Assembly (NCBI GenBank): GCA_030263295.1
Contig: SZOS01000030.1
Coordinates: forward strand, 1 to 35,571
Direction of reading: 5' to 3'
Source: Dokdonella_A sp014338185
Lineage (GTDB): Bacteria > Pseudomonadota > Gammaproteobacteria > Xanthomonadales > Rhodanobacteraceae
Length of the DNA: 35,571 nt
Positions within the stretch are counted from its first letter, which is position 1. Each line of letters begins with the position of its first letter. The notes under the pieces are model-generated. The model was not told where the DNA came from and ran no database searches. It worked only from the letters and a program-made list of their open reading frames with translations. The position numbers and the translations under genes were made by a program. This document shows positions 15,522-24,473 of this stretch, piece by piece.

Positions 15522-16301
15522 GTGCCCGCCGCCGCCGCCCGTCCGTCGCTCGCCGCCTGCATCATCACGCTCAACGAGGCCGACCGCATCGACGCTTGCC
15601 TGGATTCGCTCGCGTTTTGCGACGAGATCGTGGTGGTCGATTCGGGCTCGACCGACGGCACCCGCGAGCGCGCCGCCGCACGCGGCGCGCGCGTGCTCGA
15701 GCGCGCGTTCGACGGCTACCGCTCGCAAAAGGACTTCGCGGTGCAGGCGGCCCGCTGCGACTGGGTGCTGTGCATCGATGCCGACGAGCGCGTCACGCCG
15801 CCGCTGCGCGCGGCGATCGAGGCCGCGCGCGATGGCGGTTTCGCCAGCGCCGCGGCCTACCGCTTCGCGCGCTGCACGCACTACTTCGGCGCGCCGTTGC
15901 GCCATGGCAACGCCTACCCCGACCGCGTGCTGCGCCTGTTCGACCGGCGCCGCGCCGGCTGGCGCGGCGAGCGCGAGATCCACGAGCAGGTCGGCGTGGA
16001 CGGGCCGGTGGCGCGCCTCGCGGGCGACCTCGACCACCAGGCCTACCGCTCGCTGGGCGACCAGCTGCGCCGCCTGGACCGCTACTCGACCCTGATGGCG
16101 CAGCACCTGCATGCGCGCGGCCGGCGCGCGAGCCTGGCCGCGATCGTGCTGAGCCCGGCCTGGCGGTTTCTGCGCGGCTACGTGCTGCGCGCGGGCTTTC
16201 TCGACGGCTGGCGCGGGCTGGTGTTTGCGCTGGTCGAGGCCGACTACGTGCGGCGCAAGGCGATCAAGCACTACCTGCTCGCGCGCGGCGCGGCGATCTG
16301 A
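15522..16301 (+). CDS. Family 2 glycosyltransferase, WaaE/KdtX-like
   Basis: The product has 259 residues from a GTG at 15522; no in-frame ATG lies near the start of the domain. The GT-A fold shows SLAACIITLNEADRI, DSGSTDGT, and the metal-binding DAD within CIDADERV (86-88). Blocks such as YRSQKDFAVQAARCDW, HGNAYPDRVLRLFDRR and EIHEQV are typical of WaaE/KdtX enzymes that add glucose to inner-core heptose of lipopolysaccharide. A C-terminal hydrophobic stretch (SPAWRFLRGYVLRAGFLDG) suggests membrane association. It is divergent from ntrX and convergent with the next glycosyltransferase, 21 bp away. The sugar donor is inferred from the family only. Confidence 0.88.
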   Translation: MPAAAARPSLAACIITLNEADRIDACLDSLAFCDEIVVVDSGSTDGTRERAAARGARVLERAFDGYRSQKDFAVQAARCDWVLCIDADERVTPPLRAAIEAARDGGFASAAAYRFARCTHYFGAPLRHGNAYPDRVLRLFDRRRAGWRGEREIHEQVGVDGPVARLAGDLDHQAYRSLGDQLRRLDRYSTLMAQHLHARGRRASLAAIVLSPAWRFLRGYVLRAGFLDGWRGLVFALVEADYVRRKAIKHYLLARGAAI

Positions 16302-16322
16302 GCCGGTCGGCGCGGTGCCGCT

Positions 16323-17159
16323 TCAGTCGGCGCGCAGCGGCTCGTGCAGGTGCAGGTCGATGCCATGCGCCGTCCATGTCGCGCGGTTGCGGCGCGTTTC
16401 GGCGCGGATCGCATCGTTCTTCTGGCGCATCTCCGGCTTCATGTAGCCGCGCTTGTGCTCCAGGTGCACGCAGATGGCCGAGTAGCGGATGGTCTTGCCG
16501 CGCACGCCCGCGTTGACCAGCCGCTCGCCCAGTTCGAGGTCCTGGCCCCCGTACTGCATGCGCTCGTCCCAGCCGTTGACGCGCACCACGTCGTCCTTCC
16601 ACGCCGAGGCGTTGTGGCCGTGCAGGCGCGGCTTGACCGGTGTGAGCGTGTTGAGCGCGCTGCGCAGCCATTCGCGCCGCACGCGCAGCTTGAGCGTGTG
16701 GCGCTGCAGGCCGTTGGCCGCGAGCCACGCATAGTCGGTGGCGCGCCCGGCGAGGATGTCCTCGCGCGTGATCTGCTGGCTCAGCGCCAGCGGCAGCTTG
16801 CAGTAGCCGCCGGTGAGGTAGCGCCCGCGTTCGCGCAAGGCGAGGTGGCGCGCGACGAACTCGCGGTGCGGGATGCAGTCGCCGTCGGTGAAGATGAGGT
16901 AGTCGCTGCGCGCGAGCAGGATGCCGCGGTTCATGCCCTTGCATTTCTGATAGCCTTCGTCGGGCTGCCAGAAATGGCGCAGCGGATAGTTCAACTGCGG
17001 CCGCAGGCGGTCGATCACCGCGCGGGTATCCTCGCGCGAGCCGTCGTCGACCACGATCACCTCGAAATCGACGGTGGTCTGGGTGGTGTAACCCCACAGC
17101 ACCCACTCCAGCCAGCGTGGCTCGTTGTAGGTCGCAAACAGGACGGTGGCGGCAGGCAT
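16323..17159 (-). CDS. Family 2 glycosyltransferase with galactosyltransferase-like C-terminus
   Basis: The product has 278 residues. The GT-A domain shows VLFATYNEPRWLEWVLWG, VIVVDDGSREDT, the metal-binding DGD in LIFTDGDCIPH, and the C-terminal GWDERMQYGGQDLELGERL block found in Glyco_transf_7C-type enzymes. No signal or membrane helix is visible. It is likely to act on lipopolysaccharide core or another surface glycan, judging by neighbours. The start at 17159 lies 52 bp from the divergent start at 17212, so the two genes share a control region. Confidence 0.88.
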   Translation of the reverse strand: MPAATVLFATYNEPRWLEWVLWGYTTQTTVDFEVIVVDDGSREDTRAVIDRLRPQLNYPLRHFWQPDEGYQKCKGMNRGILLARSDYLIFTDGDCIPHREFVARHLALRERGRYLTGGYCKLPLALSQQITREDILAGRATDYAWLAANGLQRHTLKLRVRREWLRSALNTLTPVKPRLHGHNASAWKDDVVRVNGWDERMQYGGQDLELGERLVNAGVRGKTIRYSAICVHLEHKRGYMKPEMRQKNDAIRAETRRNRATWTAHGIDLHLHEPLRAD

Positions 17160-17211
17160 TGCGTGGCGGGGCAGCAACCAGACAGGGCCGCACAGTGTAC
17201 GGGATGAGCCG

Positions 17212-18216
17212 ATGACGAGCGTGCACATCATTGCGCGCGACAACGGCGCCGGGCTGTCGCGCGACCTCGTGATCCTCGCGCGCGCACTGGCACAGGGCGG
17301 GTTCGAGGTGAGCGTGAGCGCGATCGGCGCCGGCGGCCTGCGCCGCCGCACGACGCTGCTGCGCCGGCGTGCGCAGCTGGTGTGGCGGCGATGGCGCGGC
17401 GGGCCCGCGCGCGGCCGCTTCGATCTCAACCTCATGGACGAGCGCATCCGTCCCGACCACCTGGCGCTGGCGCGGCACAACGTGCTGCTGCCGCATCCGG
17501 AATGGTTCGCCGAGCAGGACCGGCCGTGGCTGGGCGCGCTCGATGCGGTGTTTGCCAAGACGCACCACGCCTTGCCGATCTTCACCGCGCTCGGCTGTGC
17601 CACCCGGTTCGTCGGCTTCACCAGCTTCGACCGCTGGCTGCCCGCGCTGGAGCGCACGCCGACCTTCTTCCACCTGGGCGGGCGCAGCCCCAACAAGGGC
17701 AGCCAGGCCATCGTCGATGCCTGGCTGCAGGCACCGCACTGGCCCACGCTCACGCTGGTGCAGCGCGCGCCGCTGCGGCTGCCCGAGCGCCTGCCGGCCA
17801 ACCTGCACCTCGTGCGCGACTACCTCGACGATGGCGCGCTGCAGACGCTGCAGAACCGGCACCTGTTCCACCTGTGCCCGTCCGAGACCGAAGGCTTTGG
17901 CCACCACCTGGTCGAAGGCCTCAGCGTCGGCGCGATCACGCTCGCCACCGACGCGCCGCCGATGCACGAGATGGTCACGCCCGAACGCGGCGTGCTGGTG
18001 CCATGGGCGCGCTGCGGCAGCCAGCGCCTGGCCACCACCTACTTGGTCGAACCGGCCGCGATCGGCGAGGGTGTCGAGCGCCTGCTCGCGCTGGACGAGG
18101 CACAGCGCGCGCGGCTCAGCGCCAACGCGCGCGCCTGGTGGCTCGACAACGACCGCGCGTTCGCCACGCGCCTGCGCGAGGCGATCGATGCGCTGGTGGG
18201 CGCGCCCGCGCGCTGA
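17212..18216 (+). CDS. GT-B-fold glycosyltransferase (group 1/family 4 type)
   Basis: The product has 334 residues. The start MTSVHIIARDNGAGLSRDL has the Gly-rich acceptor-side loop of GT-B enzymes. The C-terminal donor domain has FFHLGGRSPNKGSQAIVDAW, LCPSETEGFGHHLVEGLSVG (the E-x7-E type motif) and a GVLVPW block. It probably transfers a sugar to lipopolysaccharide core or a related glycan on the cytoplasmic face. A GGGATGAG stretch lies just before the ATG. It converges on ntrY with 48 bp between, holding only weak GC-rich inverted repeats. Confidence 0.85.
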   Translation: MTSVHIIARDNGAGLSRDLVILARALAQGGFEVSVSAIGAGGLRRRTTLLRRRAQLVWRRWRGGPARGRFDLNLMDERIRPDHLALARHNVLLPHPEWFAEQDRPWLGALDAVFAKTHHALPIFTALGCATRFVGFTSFDRWLPALERTPTFFHLGGRSPNKGSQAIVDAWLQAPHWPTLTLVQRAPLRLPERLPANLHLVRDYLDDGALQTLQNRHLFHLCPSETEGFGHHLVEGLSVGAITLATDAPPMHEMVTPERGVLVPWARCGSQRLATTYLVEPAAIGEGVERLLALDEAQRARLSANARAWWLDNDRAFATRLREAIDALVGAPAR

Positions 18217-18264
18217 ACGCCGCCGGCCACGCGCGCGGCGTGTCGGCCGCGGGCGCCACGCGCT

Positions 18265-20427
18265 TCAGTCACGCGCTGCGGGCAGGCACAGCGTGAACTC
18301 GGCGCCACCCTGGGCGCGGTTGGCCGCGCGCACGCTGCCACCATGTTCCTCGGCGATCTTCTTGACCACCGCAAGCCCGAGCCCGGTGCCGCGCGCCTTG
18401 CTCGAGGTGTAGGGCTCGTACCAGCGTTCGTCGAAGTCGGCCGGCAGACCGGGGCCGTTGTCGGCCACGCTGAGCTCGACCCAGGGCTCGCCGCCGCGCT
18501 CGAGCGCGCGCGTGGCGATCACCAGCTGGGGCTTGCGCTCGTCGCCGATCGCCTCGAGCGCGTTCTTGATGAGGTTGTGCAGCGCCTGCCGCAGCCGCAC
18601 CGCGTCCACCCGCACGCGCGGCTCACCCGCATCGAGCTGGCGTGCGAGGCTCAGGCGCTGGTCGTTCTCGTACAGGTCGAGCACCTCGGCCACCAGCGCA
18701 TTGAGCGCCAGCGCGTGGGTTGCCATCGGCGGCGGCCGTGCGTAGTCGCCGAACGCGTTGACCATGGTCTTGAGCGCCTCGACCTGGCTCACGATGGTGT
18801 GGGTGGCGCGGTCGATCAGCTCGCCCTCGTCGCGCGGCAGGCGGCCGAGGAATCTGCGGCGCAGGCGCTCGGCCGCGAGCTGGATCGGCGTGAGCGGATT
18901 CTTGACCTCGTGCGCGAGGCGCCGCGCGACCTCGCCCCAGGCCGCGTCGCGCTGGGCGCGGTTGAGCACGGTGAGGTCGTCGAACACCGCGACGTAACCG
19001 GCGTGCTCAGGCAGCGCCGCGCCGCGCACCATGAGCGTGCGCGGTCCCTGCACCGACTCCAGCACCACTTCCTCGCGCCATTCGCGCGCGCCCTCGCGCA
19101 GGTGCCGGCCGAGCGGCTCGAAGAACGGGCGCAGCGAGGCATGCGCCTTGCCGATCTCGGCCGGGCTCGCGCCGAGCTGGCGGGTGATGACCACGCCGAG
19201 GATCGCCTCGGCCGCGGCATTGGCGCTGCGCAGGTGGCCGTCATGGTCGAAGCCGAGCACGCCGGCCGACAGCCGCTCCAGCACCGCCTCGAGCCAGGCG
19301 CGCTGCTGCTCGATCTCGCGCGTGCTCAGCGCCGCGCGCGCGCCGGCCTGCTCCAGTTCGCGCGTCATCTGCGCGAACGAGGTGACGAGGAAGCCGAGTT
19401 CGTCGTTGCTCGCGGCCGGCAACGGCGTGTCGAAGCGGCCGGCCGCGACCGCGCGCGTGGCCGCGGCGAGGCGACTGATCGGCGCCACCAGCCGCCGCGC
19501 CACCACGAACGCGACCAGCACCACCGCGAGCGCGGTGAGCAGCAGCACGAAGGTGAGGATGAGCGCGAAGGTGAGCTTGAGCGAACCGCGCAGGAACTTG
19601 AGGCGCTGGAAGTCGAAGCTCGCGCGCTCGATGCCGCGCGTGAGCGGCTGCACGCGCGCCGGCAGCGGAAACAGCGCCTGCAACAGGCGCTGGCGCTCGG
19701 GCGCGACGTGGCTGGAGTCGATCGGCAGCACGATGCGCAGCAGCAGCGCGTCGCCGAACGGCTCGGCCGCGGCGTAGCGCTGGTCGCCGCGCACGCGCAG
19801 TTGCAGCGCCGCGTCGGGCAGCGGCGGATCGAGCCAGTCGGGATCGGAACTGGCCAGCGCGAGCACGCGCGAGTCGGTCCCGAGCACGGCCAGCTGGGTC
19901 GCGCCCAGCGCATCGATGGCCGCGTCCAGCGCGGCCTGGGTGTCGGCCAGCGGCGTGCGCGCGAGTTCCTGCGCGAGCGTGTTGCTGGCGGCCTCGGCGC
20001 GGTGCAGGTGCTCGTCCACCACCACGCGCCCGAGTTCGAGCGCATCGTCCAGCGCCTGCTCCAGGCGCACGTTGAACCAGTTGTCGATGGTCGCGTCGAG
20101 GAAGCGCAGCGCGAAGCCGTACACCACCACGCTCGCGGGCAGCGCAAGCACGATCAACAGGCCGAGCAGGCGCCGGTTGAGCCGCGCGCCCGGCACGCCG
20201 CGCCGCACCTCGCCGCGCAAGCGCCACAGGCGCAGGCCGATCACCACCACCAGCACCACCAGCGCGAGCAGCGCTCCGCCGAGCACGAGCTGGTAGTGGG
20301 CCGCGAAGCGCGCGTTGTCGGCCGCCGCGTCCTCGGCCAGCTTGAGCGAGGCGGCCAGCAGCAGCGCCACCACCAGCGCGGGCAGCACGCGGCGCAGCAG
20401 CAGGTTCAGCGTGTCGCGCGCGGCCAT
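18265..20427 (-). CDS. ntrY: NtrY-type membrane sensor histidine kinase
   Basis: The product has 720 residues. Membrane helices lie at about 13-30, 46-68, 86-106 and 285-310, with a periplasmic domain between the last two. A HAMP linker (about 310-362) and a PAS-like domain (about 370-490) follow. The kinase core has His506 in RLAHEVKNPLTPIQLAAERL, the N box NLIKNALEA, G1 DNGPGLP and the F/G2 region WYEPYTSSKARGTGLGLAV. This is the NtrY layout. It should phosphorylate NtrX. Its start overlaps the end of the DUF4390 gene by 22 bp, and GGAAAG precedes the ATG. It ends the fmt-rsmB-DUF4390-ntrY run. Confidence 0.93.
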   Translation of the reverse strand: MAARDTLNLLLRRVLPALVVALLLAASLKLAEDAAADNARFAAHYQLVLGGALLALVVLVVVIGLRLWRLRGEVRRGVPGARLNRRLLGLLIVLALPASVVVYGFALRFLDATIDNWFNVRLEQALDDALELGRVVVDEHLHRAEAASNTLAQELARTPLADTQAALDAAIDALGATQLAVLGTDSRVLALASSDPDWLDPPLPDAALQLRVRGDQRYAAAEPFGDALLLRIVLPIDSSHVAPERQRLLQALFPLPARVQPLTRGIERASFDFQRLKFLRGSLKLTFALILTFVLLLTALAVVLVAFVVARRLVAPISRLAAATRAVAAGRFDTPLPAASNDELGFLVTSFAQMTRELEQAGARAALSTREIEQQRAWLEAVLERLSAGVLGFDHDGHLRSANAAAEAILGVVITRQLGASPAEIGKAHASLRPFFEPLGRHLREGAREWREEVVLESVQGPRTLMVRGAALPEHAGYVAVFDDLTVLNRAQRDAAWGEVARRLAHEVKNPLTPIQLAAERLRRRFLGRLPRDEGELIDRATHTIVSQVEALKTMVNAFGDYARPPPMATHALALNALVAEVLDLYENDQRLSLARQLDAGEPRVRVDAVRLRQALHNLIKNALEAIGDERKPQLVIATRALERGGEPWVELSVADNGPGLPADFDERWYEPYTSSKARGTGLGLAVVKKIAEEHGGSVRAANRAQGGAEFTLCLPAARD

Positions 20428-20969
20428 GTGCTTTCCGTGGCGGCGAGGTGCCAGGCCGGCTCGAACAGCGCGGGCAGGCGCAGCGCGCCCGGCAGCGCGC
20501 CCGGATCGAGCGCGACCGCGACGCGCAGCGGCGCGTCGGCGTCGAGCCGCGCGAACGCGGGCGGCAGTTGCAGCCGCAGCGAGCCCAGCGCCGCCAGCAG
20601 GTAGCCGCGCGTGGCAAAGCCGCGTTCGTCGTCGCGCCCGCTGCCGATGAGCTGGTAGCGGCGCGACAAGGGGAAGTAGCGCAGTTCCAACCGCGGCCGC
20701 GCATGCAGGCCGTCCGCGCCACGCACGTCGACCACGAGCGTGAGCGGGATGCCGTGTTCGAGCGCATCCTGCATCGGTCCGCTCAGGCGCGCCTCCAGCG
20801 CGAGTTCGAGCTCGGCCCCGCCCTCGCCGGGCAGCAGCCGGGCATGGCGCACTTCGAGCGTGCCCGGGGTCTGGTGCGCGAGCAGGCCGCAGCCGGCCAG
20901 CAGCGCGAGCACCAGCGCCGCGCCGGCCACGCGCAGTCGAATGCTATGCGTGCTTTTCCAGCAAGCCAT
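20406..20969 (-). CDS. DUF4390 protein, possible lipoprotein
   Basis: The product has 187 residues. It is exported: a hydrophobic stretch (VAGAALVLALLAGC) ends in LAGC, which fits a lipobox. The rest is a beta-rich domain with the blocks ARLSGPMQDALEHGIPLTLVVDV, RLELRYFPLSRRYQLI and FATRGYLLAALGSL, which identify DUF4390. The family is nearly always next to ntrY or rsmB, and no activity is established. The ATG at 20969 lies inside the end of rsmB (26-bp overlap) and the stop inside the start of ntrY (22 bp), so all three are tightly coupled. A GTG closer to the hydrophobic segment is an alternative start. Confidence 0.85.
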   Translation of the reverse strand: MACWKSTHSIRLRVAGAALVLALLAGCGLLAHQTPGTLEVRHARLLPGEGGAELELALEARLSGPMQDALEHGIPLTLVVDVRGADGLHARPRLELRYFPLSRRYQLIGSGRDDERGFATRGYLLAALGSLRLQLPPAFARLDADAPLRVAVALDPGALPGALRLPALFEPAWHLAATESTWPRATR

Positions 20970-22293
20970 AAAAGAACCCATCCATGCCGCCCTCGCCCGG
21001 CAGGCGCTGCCGGCCGGCGCCGGCCACGTGGCCGTAAGCATCGGGCAGCGCCAGCGCGCGAGCATCATCGTGGGCCGCGAGGAATGCGGCAAGCACGGCC
21101 TCGTTCTCGGCGCGCAGGATCGAGCAGGTCGCATACAGCAGGCGCCCGCCCGGCACCAGCAACGGCCACAGCGCGGTGAGGATGCGCTGCTGGCCGGCCG
21201 CGAGCCCGGCGATGTCGCTGCCGCGCCGGTGCAGCTTGATGTCGGGCTGGCGCCGGATGATGCCGCTGGCCGAGCACGGCGCGTCGACGAGGATGCGCTC
21301 GAAGCCGCGGCCATCCCACCACGCCGCCGGCTGCGCCGCATCACCCGCGATGACCTGCGCGCACAGGCCCAGCCGCGCGAGGTTGTCGCGCACGCGGCCG
21401 AGGCGGTCGGCATCGCGGTCGAGCGCGACCAGCTCGGGCGCGGCGCTCTCGAGCAGGTGCGCGGCCTTGCCGCCCGGCGCCGCGCAGGCATCGAGCACGC
21501 GCATGCCATCGCGCACCTGCAGCGCGGCCGCCACCGCCTGCGCGGCGGCGTCCTGCACCGAGAACCAGCCCTGTTCGTAGCCGGGCAGGCGCGTGACCTC
21601 GGTGCTGCGATCGAGCACCAGCGCCGCGGGCGCGTGTGCGGGCGCGCTGGCCTGGATGCCGGCCGCCGCCAGCTGTTCGAGCAGCTGCGCGCGCGTGCAG
21701 CGACGCAGGTTCACGCGCAGCGTGAGCGGCGCTTCCTCGTTGCCCGCGGCGAGGATCGCCGCGGCCTGCGCGGGCCAGTCGTGTTCGATGGCGGCGATGA
21801 GCCAGCGCGGGCAGGCGTGGCGCGTCACCGCATCGGCATCGAGCGCGGCGTCGAGGCTCGCGCGCTCGCGCAGGTAGCGCCGCAGCACCGCATTGACGAG
21901 CCCGGCCATCTGGCCGAAACCGAGCGCGCGGCTCGCATCGACGCAGGCGGCCACCACCGCGTAGGCGGGCATCGCCAGCACGCCGAGCTGGGCGCAGCCG
22001 AGCACGAGCAGCGCGCGCACCTCGCGCGCACGCGCGGGCAAGGGCTGGTCGATGAGTCGCGCGAGCGCGGCATCCAGCCGCAACCACCAGCGCGTGGCCG
22101 CGAACAGGCTTGCCGCGAGCAGTGCGCGATCGCGCGGGTCGGCCAACTGCGCCTGCGCCGGCGCGAGCGCGACGCGCAGCGACACGCCATCGAGCGCGAC
22201 GCGGGCAAGCACACGCGCGCCCGCCACGCGCAGCGCCACGCCCGGGGCATCCGCCGCCACCGGTTCACACGCGGGCCGGCGTGGCCGCTTCAC
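20944..22293 (-). CDS. rsmB: 16S rRNA (cytosine-967-C5)-methyltransferase
   Basis: The product has 449 residues, slightly longer than the E. coli enzyme (429). An N-terminal NusB-like helical domain (about 20-165) is followed by a Rossmann methyltransferase domain with the SAM motif VLDACAAPGGKAAHLLE, the motif IV Cys in DAPCSASG and the catalytic Cys in YATCS. It methylates C967 of 16S rRNA with S-adenosylmethionine. The GTG start at 22293 overlaps the fmt stop by 4 bp (GTGA), so translation is coupled. The fmt-rsmB order is standard in proteobacteria. Confidence 0.95.
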   Translation of the reverse strand: MKRPRRPACEPVAADAPGVALRVAGARVLARVALDGVSLRVALAPAQAQLADPRDRALLAASLFAATRWWLRLDAALARLIDQPLPARAREVRALLVLGCAQLGVLAMPAYAVVAACVDASRALGFGQMAGLVNAVLRRYLRERASLDAALDADAVTRHACPRWLIAAIEHDWPAQAAAILAAGNEEAPLTLRVNLRRCTRAQLLEQLAAAGIQASAPAHAPAALVLDRSTEVTRLPGYEQGWFSVQDAAAQAVAAALQVRDGMRVLDACAAPGGKAAHLLESAAPELVALDRDADRLGRVRDNLARLGLCAQVIAGDAAQPAAWWDGRGFERILVDAPCSASGIIRRQPDIKLHRRGSDIAGLAAGQQRILTALWPLLVPGGRLLYATCSILRAENEAVLAAFLAAHDDARALALPDAYGHVAGAGRQRLPGEGGMDGFFYGLLEKHA

Positions 22294-23225
22294 GGCGCGG
22301 CGGGCGCGCGGCGCGCATTGAGCCAGTCGCGCGCACTGATGCGGCGCCCACCCTCGCGCTGCAGTTCGCGAATGCGCAGACGGCCGTCGCCGGTCGCCAC
22401 CTCGATGCCCTCGGCACTGGCCGCGACCACGCTGCCGGGCGCGGCGCCGGCCGCACCGGGCACGGCCTGCGCCGACCAGATGCGCACGCGCTCGCCTTCG
22501 AGCAGCGCCTCGGCCACCGGCCATGGATCGAACGCGCGCACCTTGCGCGCGAGCAGCACGGCCGGCTCGTGCCAGTCCAGTCGCGCCTCGGCCTTGTCGA
22601 GCTTGTGCGCGTATTCGATGCCGCTGTCAGGCTGCGCCCGCGCCGGCAGCGCCTGGCCGCACTGCACGCGCGCGAGCGCCTCGCCCAGCAGCTGCGCGCC
22701 GAGCGCGGCGAGCCGGTCGTGCAGGCTGCCGCCGGTGTCCTCGGCGCCGATCGGCGTGCGCGCCTCCAGCAGCACGGGTCCGGTGTCCAGCCCCGCCTCC
22801 ATCTGCATGAGGTCGACACCGGTTTCGGCATCGCCGGCGAGGATCGCGCGCTGGATCGGCGCCGCGCCGCGCCAGCGCGGCAGCAGCGAGGCATGCACGT
22901 TCCAGCAGCCCAGCCGCGGCAACGCGAGCACGGCCCTGGGCAGGATCAGGCCATAGGCGACCACCACGATGAGATCGGGCGCATGCGCGGCCAGCCGCGC
23001 ACGCGCGTCGGCATCGCGCAGTGTTGGCGGCTGCTCGACGACCAGCCCCGCGGCCAGCGCCGCCTGCTTGACCGGACTGGCCGCGAGCTGGCGTCCGCGC
23101 CCGGCCGGCCGATCGGGCTGGGTGTACACCGCCACCACCTGCGCGCCACTGGCGAGGCAGGCGTGCAGCGAAGGCAGCGCAAACTCGGGCGTGCCGGCGA
23201 AGACGAGACGAAGCGGCGATGGCAT
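22290..23225 (-). CDS. fmt: Methionyl-tRNA formyltransferase
   Basis: The product has 311 residues (usual 310-315). The start PLRLVFAGTPEFALPSL is diagnostic. The formyl-tetrahydrofolate site has the catalytic Asn/His region and HASLLPRWRGAAPIQRAI, then MEAGLDTGPVL with the catalytic Asp. The C-terminal domain carries VRAFDPWP. It formylates the initiator Met-tRNA. The ATG at 23225 is preferred; a GTG two codons upstream is possible. def, its common neighbour, is missing here and lies 11.4 kb away at 34656. A TACAAT box upstream probably drives the whole run to ntrY. Confidence 0.96.
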   Translation of the reverse strand: MPSPLRLVFAGTPEFALPSLHACLASGAQVVAVYTQPDRPAGRGRQLAASPVKQAALAAGLVVEQPPTLRDADARARLAAHAPDLIVVVAYGLILPRAVLALPRLGCWNVHASLLPRWRGAAPIQRAILAGDAETGVDLMQMEAGLDTGPVLLEARTPIGAEDTGGSLHDRLAALGAQLLGEALARVQCGQALPARAQPDSGIEYAHKLDKAEARLDWHEPAVLLARKVRAFDPWPVAEALLEGERVRIWSAQAVPGAAGAAPGSVVAASAEGIEVATGDGRLRIRELQREGGRRISARDWLNARRAPAAP

Positions 23226-23255
23226 GGACACGGGCGGGACGGGGTGCGGAGCGCG

Positions 23256-23261
23256 ATTGTA
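23256..23261 (-). promoter_or_regulatory. Candidate -10 element (TACAAT) of the fmt-rsmB-DUF4390-ntrY run
   Basis: TACAAT on the minus strand lies 30 bp before the fmt ATG, giving a leader of about 24 nt. No convincing -35 box is seen at 16-18 bp. Confidence 0.4.
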
Positions 23262-23372
23262 GGCCGTGTGGCGATCGCTTGAGCGGCGGCTGCGTTCGCG
23301 CGCGACGCATGACGCGCGGCAGCGGCGGGCGCATCACTGCGCCGGGGCGCGGCAGGTCGGCATAATCGCGCG

Positions 23373-24473
23373 ATGAGGCGTGCGCTCGCGGCGAGAGGGA
23401 TGGTCGGCTGGTGGCGGCATCGTGCGCGGCGCGTCGCGCCGGGCGCGTTCGCGCTGGTGATGGCCACCGGCATCGTCGCGATCGACGCGCACCAGCATGG
23501 CCTGTCGCGCATCGCGCGGCTGCTGTTTGCGACCAGCCTGGCCGCCCACGCGCTGCTGGTCGCGCTGCAGCTGTTGCGCCTGCACTGGTTCCGCGCCCAG
23601 GTGTGCGCCGACCTGGGTGATGCGCGGCGCGGCGCGGGCTTCCTCACCTTCAGCGCAGGCAGCTGCGTGCTGGCCAGCCAGTGCCTGCTGCTGGTGCGCT
23701 GGCCCGCGCTGGCATGGACATGCACGCTGGCCGCGCTGCTGGCCTGGCTGGTGCTGCTGCCGCGCTTTGCCGCGACGCTCGCGCAGGCGGCGCGGCGGCC
23801 ACGGTTCGCACACAGCATCGGCGGCGGCTGGCTCATCGTGGTGGTGGCCACCCAGGGGCTGGCGATCGCGGCCACCCTGCTCGCGGCGCAGACGCCCGAC
23901 CTGCGCGTGCTGCTGCTGCCCGCGGCACTGGGCCTGTTCGTGCTCGGCAGCGTGTCCTATCCGCCGTTGATCGCGCTGGTGGGCTGGCGGCTGGCCTGCC
24001 GGCCGCTTGAGCCACGCCAGTTCACCGCGCCGTACTGGATCACGATGGGTGCGCTCGCGATCAGCACGCTGGCGGGCAGCCTGCTGGTGCGGCAGGGCCC
24101 ACCAGCCGCCATGCTGCCGCCGTGGCACGGCCTGCTCGTGCTCGCGACCGTGGTGGCGTGGGTGGCGGCGTGCGCATGGCTGCCGCTGCTGCTGGCGCTG
24201 TGGCTGTGGCGCTGGCGCCGCGCGGGGCTGCGCCATGCGCGCGAGGACTGGAACATCGTGTTCCCGCTGGGCATGTACACGGTCGGCTCGTTCGAACTCG
24301 CGCGCGCGCTCGACCTGGCCTGGCTGCGCGGGGTGCCCGCGGTGGGCGTGTACGTGAGCCTGCTCGCGTGGCTGCTGGTGGCCGGCGCCGCGCTGCACGC
24401 GCGCTGGCGCGTGCTGCGTCGTTGGCGCCGGCGCCGCGGGTTGCCGGCGCCGGTGGCGTCGCACTCAGGCTGA
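23373..24473 (+). CDS. TDT-family membrane transporter (TehA/SLAC1-like)
   Basis: The product has 366 residues with about ten hydrophobic helices. PGAFALVMATGIVAI near the start, PYWITMGALAISTLAGS in the middle and FPLGMYTVGSFELARAL near the end are the signature segments of the tellurite-resistance/dicarboxylate transporter family. Members include dicarboxylate carriers, sulfite exporters and anion channels, so the substrate is not defined. The ATG at 23373 lies only 7 bases after a CATAAT box (23361-23366), so the message might be leaderless; an in-frame ATG at 23403 is the alternative. Its last 9 bases overlap the end of the convergent RND pump gene (24465-24473). Confidence 0.88.
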   Translation: MRRALAARGMVGWWRHRARRVAPGAFALVMATGIVAIDAHQHGLSRIARLLFATSLAAHALLVALQLLRLHWFRAQVCADLGDARRGAGFLTFSAGSCVLASQCLLLVRWPALAWTCTLAALLAWLVLLPRFAATLAQAARRPRFAHSIGGGWLIVVVATQGLAIAATLLAAQTPDLRVLLLPAALGLFVLGSVSYPPLIALVGWRLACRPLEPRQFTAPYWITMGALAISTLAGSLLVRQGPPAAMLPPWHGLLVLATVVAWVAACAWLPLLLALWLWRWRRAGLRHAREDWNIVFPLGMYTVGSFELARALDLAWLRGVPAVGVYVSLLAWLLVAGAALHARWRVLRRWRRRRGLPAPVASHSG

